A DNA stretch of 64,000 nucleotides, taken from positions 24,465,143-24,529,142 of the forward strand of contig OZ025265.1 of NCBI GenBank assembly GCA_964019135.1, read 5' to 3'. The stretch is from Arenicola marina. Lineage: Eukaryota; Annelida; Polychaeta; Arenicolidae. This document shows positions 35,353-46,186 of the stretch, piece after piece. Under the pieces are notes generated by a model. That model ran no database searches, was not told the DNA's origin, and was given only the letters and a program-made list of their open reading frames with translations. Position numbers and translations under genes: made by a program. Each line of letters opens with the position of its first letter. Position 1 is the first letter of the stretch.

Positions 35353-38300
35353 TTCGCCGGACGACCAGAGTCATCGTTGCTGCCCCTCTTCCACTGTAAA
35401 CATAGCACATGTAACACAATATAATGATACAGTACAACAAACGAAAGTCACTTCAATGTTGGGTTGATGAATCAGACGCTAATTCGCTTTGCGAAAGTTT
35501 CATCTAATCTCTGTTATGATGTCGCACATGCATTGACAAGTCTTAGCGCCTCATGAAGTAAATGTGAAAGTCAATATTATATGTACGTTTTAAGACATTA
35601 ATTTGATAGTACGGTACACAACAAGGGGTTAGTTATGTTTTTATCTGGTATTTGAGAAAGAAAGTTTTGAATCATTGGCCATTTGGGTTAGTCATTTGAA
35701 CAGGCACAACATTGACCGCTTATTCCAATGTTTGTTCAAGAGTGCGGCGTCATGCTTCGAAATATTACGGTATCTAATTGGTATTAAATTGAGTCTTTAA
35801 TCGGAATATCGCGGTATGCCCCTAAGCTGCTAACTTATATTGTGTATTTTATTCGCAATATTACGGAATGACCCACACGCTAACTTGCAGTGTCTCTTTA
35901 ATTGAAAACATAACGGTAGGACCCAGTAGACGCCTACATAGTGAAATATGTCGATGTTCGATGATATTTCGATATAAGACCGTTGTGTCTTAGAATCGGA
36001 CTATTACGGTATACGCCTTTGAATAATTAACTTATATTGTCCTTATTCGAAATATTAGGCATGCCCTATAGATTTCTAACTAATGTAATAACTCATATTG
36101 TGCCTTCCATTCGCAGTAGTACGGTACGCACCGTGGGGCGCTTGAAGTTACCCTTCCGCCTCTGTTTGTCGCCTTGTGACCTCTTCTTCTCGCGAGCGTC
36201 CTTCCTCGTCCGGAAGATGTTCCTCCAGTGATCCAACTCCTCCTCGCCTGGAGCAACAACAGAGGGCGCAGTTAGACATTGATCAGCTCACCGCTCATAC
36301 TCAATCAAAACAATGCTGACGCACTGCGTCACAGTGGTAGCTGTTTTGTCGAAGTGCAAGCATATCTCACTACTCACTTCTGATGGAAACTTGCAGAAAA
36401 CGTTAATGCCTTAAATGGTACATTAGTATCATTTTAGTGCTGAGTAACATATATTTAATGACCCTCTAGCACACCGCACTCCAGGGTCCCCTCCCCCCCC
36501 CACCCACACACAAACTCACCGTCCAGGGGCCAGTTTCACGAAGCCTTCGTACGTGAACGAACCTTCGTACGAAGATTGTGACCCGTAAATCCGGTTTCAC
36601 GAAGCCTTCGTACCTCTAATTAACATAAGATACATCGTAGGTTCCTTCGTACATCTACGAGTGCCTCGACCCTATCGTACACCCTTCGTACCAGCATAAG
36701 GACACACATTTCTGTCTACGGTATCTGTGAAAGTTGGAGTCGTTGCTACGTTACTTATAAGGTCAAAATCCATCCAAAATATTCAGGACGGCAAAATGCG
36801 AGTATCCTAGCAACGGTCGCATGACGCCTTGGACATTATGAATATGGGTTGAAACTGCACAAATTATATACAAAAATTACGCGAATTAATATTGTTGGCA
36901 ACGGCAAAAACACTAGATTTATGCAAAAGCTTACGTCAAAGGCCCTTCTTCGATTCGATTAAATGTTTTCATGGAAAATTTCATGCATTTATCACATGCG
37001 CATTAGTACTTCTTTCACTTCCGGCGTTAAAAAATATGGTACGAAGGTTCGTACGATGGGCTTTAGCCATACAAAATACGAAGGAGGTACGAAGGCTTTG
37101 TGAAACGCACGTACAGTTCTCGTACGAACCTTCGTATATGAGCTACGTGTAACGTACGGTGGGAAGGTTTCGTGAAACTGGCCCCAGCACACTACACTCC
37201 AGGGCTCTCTCCTTCACCACACCCCCTCCCACACACACACTCACCGTCCAGCACACTACACTCCAGGGCTGTCTCCCCCGCCCCACCCCCTCCCACACAC
37301 TCACCGTCCAGCACACTACACTCCAGGGCTGTCTCCCTCACCCCACCCCCTCCCACACACACACTCAACGTCCAGCACACCAAACTACAGGGCTCTCTCC
37401 CCCACCCCACTCCCTCCCACACACACACTCACCGTCCAGCACACTACACTCCAGGGCTCTCTCCCTCACCCCACCCCCTCCCTCCCACACACACACTCAC
37501 CGTCCAGCACACTACACTCCAGGGCTCTCCCTCACCCCACCCCCTCCCTCCCACACACACACTCACCGTCCAGCACACTACACTCCAGGGCTCTCTCCCT
37601 CACCCCAGCCCCTCCCACACACACACTCAGCGTCCAGCACACTACACTCCAGGGCTGTCTCCCTCATCCCACCCCCTCCCACACACACACTCACCGTCCA
37701 GCACACCACACTACAGGGCTCTCTCCCTCACCCCACTCCCTCCCACACACACACTCACCGTCCAGCACACCACACTCCAGGGCTCTCTCCCTCACCCCAC
37801 CCCCTCCCACACACACACTCACTATCCAGCACACTACACTCCAAGGCTCTCTCCCTCACCCCACCCCCTCCCACACATACACTCACCGTCCAGCACACTA
37901 CACTCCAGGGCGGTCTCCCTCACCCCACCCCCTCCCACACACACACTCAACGCCCAGCACACTACACTCCAGGGCTGTCTCCCTCACCCTACCCCCTCCC
38001 ACACACACACTCACCGTCCAGCACACTACACTCAAGGGCTCTCCCCTCACCCCACCCCCTCTCACACACACACTCACCGTCCAGCACACTACACTCCAGG
38101 GCTCTCCCCTCACCCCACCCCCTCCCACACACACACTCACCATCCAGCACACTACACTCCAGGGCTGTCTCCCTCAGGATCACTTTGCCGTCGCCTGCCT
38201 CCTGCGCCTTCTTCAGGGCTTCCGACGCGCTGTCCTCACCGTCAAAGCGCAGTGTACCCTGGGATATACACAACACATACATCAAACAATGTCCCAAGAT

Positions 38301-41300
38301 TCGGATTCAGGAAAGAGCAAAAATTATATCCTGTTGGAATTGGCCCACGATTTTTTTTTTCATTCTATCAATCCGGACGTTCACTGTATCAACACCGTAT
38401 AAACGCTTTCATTAAAGGTACCGTCGCGTCATTATTACCGTAAAATAGTATTTTGTGACTTAACGTTTGTTTTCATGTTCAAAATGATGCAGATACCAGC
38501 AAAAAAGAATATCGGGGTTAACCGTCTCTGTGCATGCACGGCCAATCCCTTACTCGGTTTCATAATATTCATAATAATATCCATCAGGTAAATGTGAAAC
38601 AAATCCCAGACGCGGATGCCAATGATAAACCAGCTTCGCGATAGACTGCCTAGGCTCCTTGGGATATCGACACCACTGATGAAATGCAATAATATGAGTC
38701 CGTGTTTTAGGCCGCCAGGATTCGGCAAAATTAACCTCCCGGGACGATAAAGGAACCATGCCCCAGATTAGGCAGGTGCCCAGCCCGGCTTCGATCCATC
38801 ATCTGACCTAATGATCTGCGGTCTAGTGCGCTAACCACTAGACCAGAGAGGCCCCCAGGACCTATTGATCTACCGCCTAGTGCGCTAACCAATAGACCAG
38901 GGAGGCCCTGAAAATGCGGCCCGCCTATCCACTTGGCCCACCTCTTTGTCGCCCTTGTCGAAGTCTGCCCAGGCCACCTTGCCGTGCTGGGCGAAGAACG
39001 ACTTGATCTCCTCTCTGTCCACGGTGTCCTCCACGATCCCTCCGAACTTTAAGATAGCACCCTTCGTGATACGCTTGCCAAACTCCTAGGTAACAAGCAA
39101 TGATCAACATTGAAATTGCGTTCCATAGACAATTATATCATATGATACATTATATAAGTGACAGTACAGTGCAAGTCGTACAAGGCAAGTTACAGGGTGG
39201 ATCTCAAGTAAATTTCTAATTCGCAGTTCTAAATCCACGATCTAATGCGATTATTTTCAGTGAGAGAAGCATTTTAACTATGGCCTATGTTCAATAATAT
39301 AACATAATTTACAGCAAATTGATATATACATATTTTCCTTGGAACCCGAAAGTGAAGCACTTTATGCTACGACACAAGTTGAATTACAACTGCTTTATAA
39401 TATAATATGGCTGAACTCTTTACCTCATTCTCCTCTGCTTGTCGCTGCACTTTGACACTAAAAATGAAATGAAATAAAATACTATATGTAAATTAATGCA
39501 ATATTGTATAAAAGAAAGCTTCAGAACATACATCATATGATGTTACGTTGCAGATGGGAGCCCCAAAGCATGAGGATATACCGCCACTTCAAATGATAGG
39601 TCTCCATTCAGCATACTCAGTGGGTTAGAGCGCTCGCATTGAGAGCCTAATGGCAAGTGGATCGGTGGTTCGAGTCCCGCTGTGGTGATGTCTGTGCATA
39701 AATGCAAAGCTGTAAGCTTTTTAGAATTGTACGCCAGGGTTTATACTCTGTGTAATCGGTTTTCTGCTTTAGGATAAATAAAATCTTCTCACGTTAGACG
39801 CAACATCGGGAAAACCATTTCCAGGTACACTTATAGTATAAGTGCCAACATTTAAGTACACTAGCCGCCCCGCTCGCCGGAAGTCTACCGTAAGCGTACA
39901 AAGTAACAGTATGTCAGTAGCTGGGCCCGCTGCATGCACCAGCAGCCGCCTTGGATGCGTCAACAATGTCGCTGGGTGCTTATCGCTTATCCCACATGGT
40001 GACCATCCAAGGCGGGCGCAGCGGCTGCATAGGTGGGACAAGCGGACAGCTTCATTTTATTAGTACCGTAAACTGCCTATTTGAAGCCGCGGCTCATATT
40101 AGGAAGTTGTAGGCTCCACTTTCCGGGTTTGAGTCGCAAGTCAGGGTGCGGCTTTAAATAGGGCCTTTTGCCGATTACATGTACATATTACAAGTCATGT
40201 TGATATTACGAATATTCACCATAAGCTTGAAATGCTATGCCGAACATAGACATTTATAAAAGGTAAGACTTTTAAAGACGGACCTTGGGGCCGTATTCAT
40301 AATCCCCTCGTAAGTTACACACGATAAGGGCGTTTTCGTCTTAGCCTCGCCAGCTCGTTCTGGTGGTGCTCATGATTAAAAAATCGTGTTCAATATAATT
40401 TTAGCCCTTTCTTAATTCCGCAAATCTACTTTTTGGATGAATAATTATGTATTTTGAACCTAATAATCGCTTGAAAAATCTCGTGGCGTAGCCTAAGTGG
40501 CGATTATGAATACGGCCCCAGGTCACTTCATAGCAAGGGGAACTCACGCCTCTTTCTTCTTCAATTCCTCTTCACGGTCGCGTTTCTTCTCATCCAGCTT
40601 CTTCTTGAAATAGTCATCCCTGGAAAACAATTCAGGACGCTTCACTTGAATACAAATCGAACCCAGGATAATGACATCGGTTTGGCTTGGCGACAGTTTC
40701 AGGTGACACGGTTTGAGCCTATAACAGTGGTTGTCCAGTGTCCAGTGTCGATTTTTCACGACGTTTCGTGTCGCTTATTGGCTAGGTTCAGTGTCTTTTT
40801 TTCTAAATGGCACTGTCTGTGTCAATGTCGCTTTGTCAGTGCCGGAATTTGGGGGTCGATGTCGACTTTCGATCCTTCAAATATGCCCGTGTCGCCATTT
40901 ACCCTTTCCAGACCCCTCATAACAAGTTGCTTTGCAGCCCAACCCGCTTGCTAATTGAATTGACGGGCTCTAGGGCGAACAGAACCGTGTTTTAAATACC
41001 ATTGAAGCACTTACTTGAGAATTCGGACGAGGTCACCCTCCTCGAACTTGGCGTAGTCGTCCTCGCTTAGGAACTTCTTGGCGCCCTCGACGTCATTGTA
41101 GACAACGAAACACGAACCCTGGATAAACGCAAGGAAATCAAACAGCTCAACGCGACGTAAACAGCCCAAAGTACAAAGGAAGGACAATCACGATTGGATA
41201 ATAAAAATCTTGGTGTTTTAGGCTTTTGTACACGTGAAGGCTAAATTGGGCCAAGATCAGATATAAAACAAAATCGATCATTATTAGCAGAAACGCATGG

Positions 41301-44300
41301 CGCAAGTGGAATGATGGTCTGCGACCCCGGAGCTGTAATAATCCTAAAGCACAAACACTGAGCTCAAGATGGTGTGATCTGAAGCCGGGACCCGTATAAA
41401 ACAACTTGGCTTTCTCTCGCGTGCGTACCTTGGTTCTAATAACGGTAATCACTTTCAATCGACAACGCAAACATATTAGTACAGTATATAGCAAGAGAGA
41501 AGTTACCAGCGTCACATACCTTGAACTTGCCCTCTATGTCCTTCCTCATCTTGACCTGTTCAGTGGTACCAGCCTTCTCAAAGAACTCTATCAACGTGTC
41601 TAGGGTTTGATCTACAGGAAAGCCTTTCTGCAAAGTATCAAATCAACAGTGTTCACTATAGGTAAGATATTCAAAGATCATGCAAACACAACTAGTTTTT
41701 TAACATAATTTATTTTCTGAGGTTTGCAACAACGAATTCACATGTAAATACTCACATCGTAAACATAGTTCATTTGTGTAAGAACGTAACGTAAAAGGTA
41801 CCAGTAATTGTTAAGCAAGAACATTGTTACACTTGAAGATATGTTATATACAGAGTGCTAACTATCATTACCGGTAGTGACGGTATCGACACTGTAAAAA
41901 CAAAACGGAACCGCTGACAATATTACTGTTAGATCATGCTTCTATGAAGTTAACAGTAATAACAGTGCTGAGTGGTAAAACATATGTTTCACATTAAGAT
42001 GGTGTATATTAAGATCATTTGGGTTAGTAATTAGAAACAAAACAACAAATATGTTCATGCAGTTTCATTTTAGCTAAGAGCCCTGGGTATGGATTTTTCG
42101 GTAATTCAGCCCAAAACGTACCTCATTAATAGATGCATGATAAATCAGACGCAGCAATGAAATGATATGTTAATGTTCTTGTCCGCATTTGCAGACATGA
42201 AGGCCAAGCAACCTCCCGAGACAATGACATTGGGTTGGATAAATCTTGCCCAAGATGCCAGTACCTGTGTTAAGAGCCCACGATCACTTGATCTGCAGCC
42301 TAGCGTAGCTTCAAATGAGCTACGGGGGCTCCAGGTCGGGCGATAAACTGAGCCAGTAAATCTCCCGGCAAAACGACTGCGAAAGATCTGTGAAATAATC
42401 TCCAGGGTCTGATACCGTTCAAGTGTCCTACCCTCGTCTCCGGCTCTGAAGCTACCAGCGAACTGAGGCACGGACGCTCATGGGCAAGGAAGATTTGATG
42501 TTGGTTGGTTGGTTGTATATTCAGGACGCTTTAGCCACTTTTGGCCATATGGCTTCAATGGTAGAAGGGCGGGAGAGTGGAGCCATGTCCCCGGGGGTAA
42601 CCCCCGACTCTTTGCGAACGAAACACATGGGGTCTTTATCCTGCGACAACACAGACATGACCACAGCGGGGCTCGGACCACCGATCGACGTGCCGTTAGG
42701 AGGAGTGGATGGTAACTTACCACGTACAGGCTGCGCGCTTTGAGGAGTGGATGGTAACTTACCACGTACAGGCTGCGCGCTTTGAGGAGTGGATGGTAAC
42801 TTACCACGTACAGGCTGCGCGCTTTGAGGAGTGGATGGTAACTTACCACGTACAGGCTGCGCGCTTTGAGGAGTGGATGGTAACTTACCACGTACAGGCT
42901 GCGCGCTTTGAGGAGTGGATGGTAACTTACCACGTACAGGCTGCGCGCTTTGAGGAGTGGATGGTAACTTACCACGTACAGGCTGCGCGCTTTGAGGAGT
43001 GGATGGTAACTTACCACGTACAGGCTGCGCGCTTTGAGGAGTGGATGGTAACTTACCACGTACAGGCTGCGCGCTTTGAGGAGTGGATGGTAACTTACCA
43101 CGTACAGGCTGCGCGCTTTGAGGTCATCCTTGCGTTCCTTGGTGTGGTCTGGCATCGGTTTGTCGGGGGATCGACGGATTTTCTTACCCTCCTCATTCAC
43201 CTGCAGATCAGTGAGAGTGTTACTTTCATATCTGGCGTCCATGAATTTATTATGTATGCGGTATAGGTATGAGTATCGTATATTCCTATGATTACAAGAT
43301 GTAGCAAAGATTGCAACCAAACAGTAAAGAGTGGAAGTTTAATTCAGCAATGGTAAAGAGAGATATACTTACATTTACAGAATCTTTTTCATATGTTAAC
43401 AAAATGAGGTAAAGTAACAAAATAAAGAACATACATTACCGTTATATATAAATATATGTCTAAAATAACTACAAACAATACATGTATGCTTGCACGGATT
43501 GATATGTCAACAGATAAAATTATTCAATATGTTCATACAAAAGTGTTGTGATAATTTTACCTCAACTAAGCCAGATGTCGACTTCTTTATGGCAGTCGTC
43601 AACACTTCAAAATCTTCTGACAGCGTCTTCAGCCTGTTGAAGGTTATCATGACGTCTAGAGAAACCCCTGTGGAGCTAGGTTAAGGACTGTCATAATCGT
43701 GTTTCAGACCGCCTTTGTGCACAAGGGCTAAATTGGGCCAAGGAACCTCCCACGGACAATGGAGACTAAATGGATGGAACATGCTCCAGGTTACGTGCTC
43801 GGGCCCAGACTCGAACCCAAGACCCATCATTTTGCGGTCTAACCACTGCACCAGAGAGGCACCCCCTCCCTACTTACTCTATTGATCTGAATTGAATTGC
43901 ACTAGCCATTACACCAAGGAACCCACCGCCTTCTTATCATAACCAGTGCTTAGGTGTTTCTTCATATTCGGTTGAACACTTGGAAGTACCGGGTACTATT
44001 TATCTATGGTTACACAGTAAACTTTGTTGGGAGATAATTGGGTATAACAATCATGTTAAAGTCGCCATGTTTAGGATACACCCTTCATCTTCCTTGATCT
44101 TCTCTTGCAGAAACTTGTCTCTTGCAAGGTTCATATCTCCAAAGTAATACTGCAATGAGAAATTTCAGTTCAGCACAGCTTTCCTAAATGCTTAAACTTG
44201 TACGCATGTGGCATACCAGGTAAAAAAATTAATTCAGAATTATGAGACAAATGATATTTTTAACAATCCACCCACTTGGTTGGGGTCTTATATTTGATCT

Positions 44301-44701
44301 TAATTAAGCAGCAATAACCAACACCTAGATATATGTGATATAAAAGTGTTTACAAAAAAAGTCCTTCTTTATCTTTAAATCATGAACTACCAGTAGATGA
44401 AAATTCAAGGCAAACAGTGGACATAAATTAACGCCTCTCTCTAATGTGTTGGTTGATTAAATAAGTAGGATACTTTAACTGCCAAGGTCAATCGCAACAA
44501 AGGGCAGGGTTAAGGTAGAGAAGAGCCATGTCTCTGGAAGTAACCGCTACTCTTTACCAAAGACATAGCATGCCTCTCTCAAATTTTGAATAGGTATGCA
44601 TAATTTAACATAACTTTCCTATGTCATATACATACCTCTATCTGCTTGATGATTTTCTTCTCAAGGACTGAAGGACCATCATTATTTTCTTCATTAGCCA
44701 T
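35334..44701 (-). CDS. SSB: La / SSB, RNA-binding La protein, twelve coding exons, 366 aa
   Basis: Minus-strand exons: 44701-44636, 44149-44080, 43667-43561, 43200-43099, 41627-41520, 41118-41015, 40619-40548, 39457-39424, 39085-38942, 38258-38141, 36247-36132 and 35393-35334. Every phase matches, 1101 nt in total. Domains: La motif (about 16-92; [18 protein letters not shown], then [14 protein letters not shown]), RRM1 (about 111-186; [31 protein letters not shown]), a charged linker ([20 protein letters not shown]), RRM2 (about 228-305; [35 protein letters not shown]) and a basic tail ending KQAKRD. La binds UUU-3'OH ends of RNA polymerase III transcripts and protects them; the basic tail is a likely nuclear signal. 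An acceptor TTGCAG before the start codon (about 44722) shows a spliced 5' UTR. Exon 2 to exon 3 needs a U12-type intron. The ends of exons 4, 10, 11 and 12 are each amplified as tandem arrays. Human La is 408 aa. Confidence 0.93.
35755..36131. repeat. La exon 11 array: old, degenerate 45-90-bp repeats starting at the splice donor
   Basis: About seven copies of a motif like 'attcgaaatattacggtat', several followed by 'ctaacttatattgtg', at 35757, 35803, 35861, 35902, 35993, 36039 and 36110. The last copy includes the GTGCGT donor of exon 11. Divergence between copies is high. Confidence 0.6.
36486..38165. repeat. La exon 10 array: 56-70-bp units, about 17 copies, each with a splice donor
   Basis: The unit 'cactcaccgtccagcacact' plus 'acactccagggct' and a C-rich stretch recurs from 36486 to 38165, interrupted at 36527-37184 by a MITE. 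On the gene strand each unit copies the exon end (codons for CSVLD) and a GTGAGTGTGTG donor. The real exon end at 38141 is the rightmost copy. Unit lengths vary and are often not a multiple of three. Confidence 0.92.
36527..37184. mobile_element. MITE family 2 (658 bp), CAG target duplication, inserted in the La exon 10 array
   Basis: Perfect TIRs GGGCCAGTTTCACGAA at both ends. Flanking CAG at 36524-36526 and 37185-37187; removing the element and one CAG restores the array unit 'accgtccagcacact'. The interior is rich in 'cttcgtacgaa'-type palindromes and the left TIR block is partly repeated near 36594. No transposase. Confidence 0.9.
38690..38912 (-). repeat. tRNA-derived SINE (family B), reverse orientation, with a duplicated head
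   Basis: 'gcgctaaccactagaccaga' (A-box complement) occurs twice, at about 38829 and 38882, each followed by 'gaggccc'. The B-box complement 'ggcttcgatccatcat' is present once. It lies in the La intron directly beside exon 9. Confidence 0.7.
39594..39770 (+). repeat. tRNA-derived SINE (family A) head and part of body
   Basis: A-box 'actcagtgggttagagcg' and B-box 'ggttcgagtcccg', followed by 'tgatgtctgtg'. In a La intron, opposite to the gene. Confidence 0.75.
40288..40518. mobile_element. MITE family 1, copy 2 (231 bp)
   Basis: Same ends as 18866-19115 (GGGCCGTATTCATAATC inverted) and a clearly related interior ('gtcttagcctcgccagctcg', 'gtggcgtagcctaagtgg'). Flanks are TTG and CAG, so a target duplication is not preserved. 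In a La intron. Confidence 0.88.
42503..42706 (-). repeat. tRNA-derived SINE (family A), head cut off at the La exon 4 array
   Basis: Tail 'ggttggttgtatattcagg', body 'agtggagccatgtccccggg' and 'tctttatcctgcgacaacac', B-box complement region near 42670, then the head stops abruptly at 'gccgttagga' where the 42-bp array begins. Confidence 0.82.
42700..43128. repeat. La exon 4 array: ten identical 42-bp units, each an exon end plus splice donor
   Basis: The unit 'gaggagtggatggtaactta' plus 'ccacgtacaggctgcgcgcttt' repeats ten times with no visible difference. On the gene strand each unit reads LKARSLYV followed by a GTAAGT donor, then VSYHPL if read through. The unit is 14 codons without a stop, so all ten donors are in the same phase. 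The array covers the last 29 or so bases of exon 4 and the start of its intron. Confidence 0.95.
43668..44079 (-). other. U12-type intron of La (intron 2)
   Basis: Donor GTATCCTAAA directly after exon 2, branch-site-like TCCTTAAC about 13 bases before the CCACAG acceptor. With these sites the split codon gives Trp in GWVSLD, as in human La (GWVPLE). No major-class GT placement at this spot restores the frame. Confidence 0.8.
43715..43863 (-). repeat. tRNA-derived SINE (family B), reverse orientation, inside the U12-type intron
   Basis: B-box complement 'cagactcgaaccc', A-box complement 'ggtctaaccactgcacca', and body 'gctaaattgggccaaggaac' shared with 9.2 kb. Confidence 0.8.
44449..44575 (-). 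repeat. Degraded SINE body (family A)
   Basis: 'agagccatgtctctggaagt' and 'aaccgctactctttacc' match the family A body with several changes, in La intron 1. Confidence 0.55.
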
Positions 44702-44722
44702 GGTAATACTTGATTCTGACTG

Positions 44723-45617
44723 CAACATAAAGATAGCAATATATGTATCTATATATTAAATAAGGACAGTACATATGATTCCATATTGTATCTATACACT
44801 GTCAGTTGACCAGAAACATACTTGCTTCCAGCTATCCAGTACACCCTCATGAAAATGTAAGGCAAAAGTAGGAATGACACTATAGAAAAAGTAGGAATTT
44901 AAAAGCAAAAAATAAGCTAAAAGTAAAAAAAGTAGTAGAACAGCATACTGGAATGCAGCAATATGTCAGAACATTTCTTAAATATGGTGCTCAGATGTGC
45001 CTGTAGTTTCGCTATTAGAACTGTTATTAAAGGCCAGTATGGATTTTAAAGATATATCATGATGCATATGATGAGACACCATAACCGATCAAGCTCAATG
45101 TGAAATGGTTCTGGCGTCAGCGAAATGTTGACTGATGCAGTCGTTTTACTGTAATGAGTGTAAATCTAGTCTCCCCACAGTTCCATTTATATCAAGCAAG
45201 AAATCTGCTATTTGAAACTAAGGGTAACAAGTGAATATTTTAGTCAAGATGGAAAAATAGGTTTCTTCAACAGCGACCAATTGCGATGAGTTCAGACATT
45301 ACTTGTACACCCATATTTATAAATTATAGATTATAGATCTAGCCTGGTTTTATATAAGCCTATAATAGATGAGAGATGGTCAAAGGGCTGATACCGGGAC
45401 ATTTGTATATATGTAACATGTAGCTACTATCCGGAACGTTTATTACAATTATAGGTATGTAGCAGAACCTAACGACTTGGGTGTCTTTACTTCGAGCCTC
45501 TTTACAATGGACTGACCCTCGACGGGACATAGATATTTAATCCATTATGTCTGTAGTTCATTAATGGTCTTCTCGGCCCACATGCTAGCTTTAGATAAGC
45601 GAGCTTTAATTCTGACT
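44723..45617. other. La 5' UTR intron and upstream DNA
   Basis: No coding exon. The first, non-coding La exon must lie further right, but I could not place it. Confidence 0.4.
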
Positions 45618-46186
45618 AAAGTCAAAGTCATAAATGCTGTAACGTGTCGTTTCGGCCCATATTTTCCCCGAATTTGTCGCGATCGCTCTAAAAATTAATG
45701 ACGTGAGAAAGCAACACTGTGTAATTTTAATGATACCAAACTTACGTATGTACTGCAAAGTTATCCTTTTTTAAGACACAAATAATATTTCTCCATGCTG
45801 ACACTCCATTGCCAACAGACACTTTGTCGCAAATAGACTAAATCACAGATAATGAAATGCTCTATAGTTGCCATGGCGCGCGTGGCTGGTACAAATATAG
45901 AGCATTATTGTTCAGAGCATATTTGGTGCCATGGCAATTACTTCATCTTATGACGTATGCTTACCTAGTAGATTTGCTGAACTGCGTTTGCTGTCAATAA
46001 AGGGTCAGCATGGAGAAATATTGTTTGTGTCTTTAAAAAGGACAACATCGCAGTACACACGTAAGTTTGGTATCATTAAAATTATACAGTGTTGCTTTCT
46101 CATGTAAGTGATTTTTAGAGAGATCGCGACAAATTCGTGAAAAATATAAGCCGAAACGACATGCTACAGCATTTATGACTGACTTT
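45618..46186. mobile_element. Foldback element with about 185-bp inverted arms
   Basis: Arms 45618-45802 and 46004-46186 are inverted copies at about 90 percent identity by eye, sharing 'tttaatgataccaaacttac', 'gagaaagcaacactgt' and 'atatttctccatgctgac'. The loop contains a smaller inverted pair around 'ttgccatggc'. No coding frame. It lies upstream of the La coding exons. Confidence 0.88.

Noticed and set aside
37159-38443. Two 420-codon plus-strand open frames rich in His/Thr/Pro/Ser
   Set aside because: They are the antisense of the La exon 10 array and follow from its unit composition.
42700-43128. CRISPR-like or bacterial repeat array
   Set aside because: The units are directly adjacent without unique spacers and the locus is a spliced animal gene.
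42709-43266. Plus-strand open frame of 14-residue repeats ([14 protein letters not shown])
   Set aside because: It is antisense to the La exon 4 array; the minus strand carries the true exon and donors.
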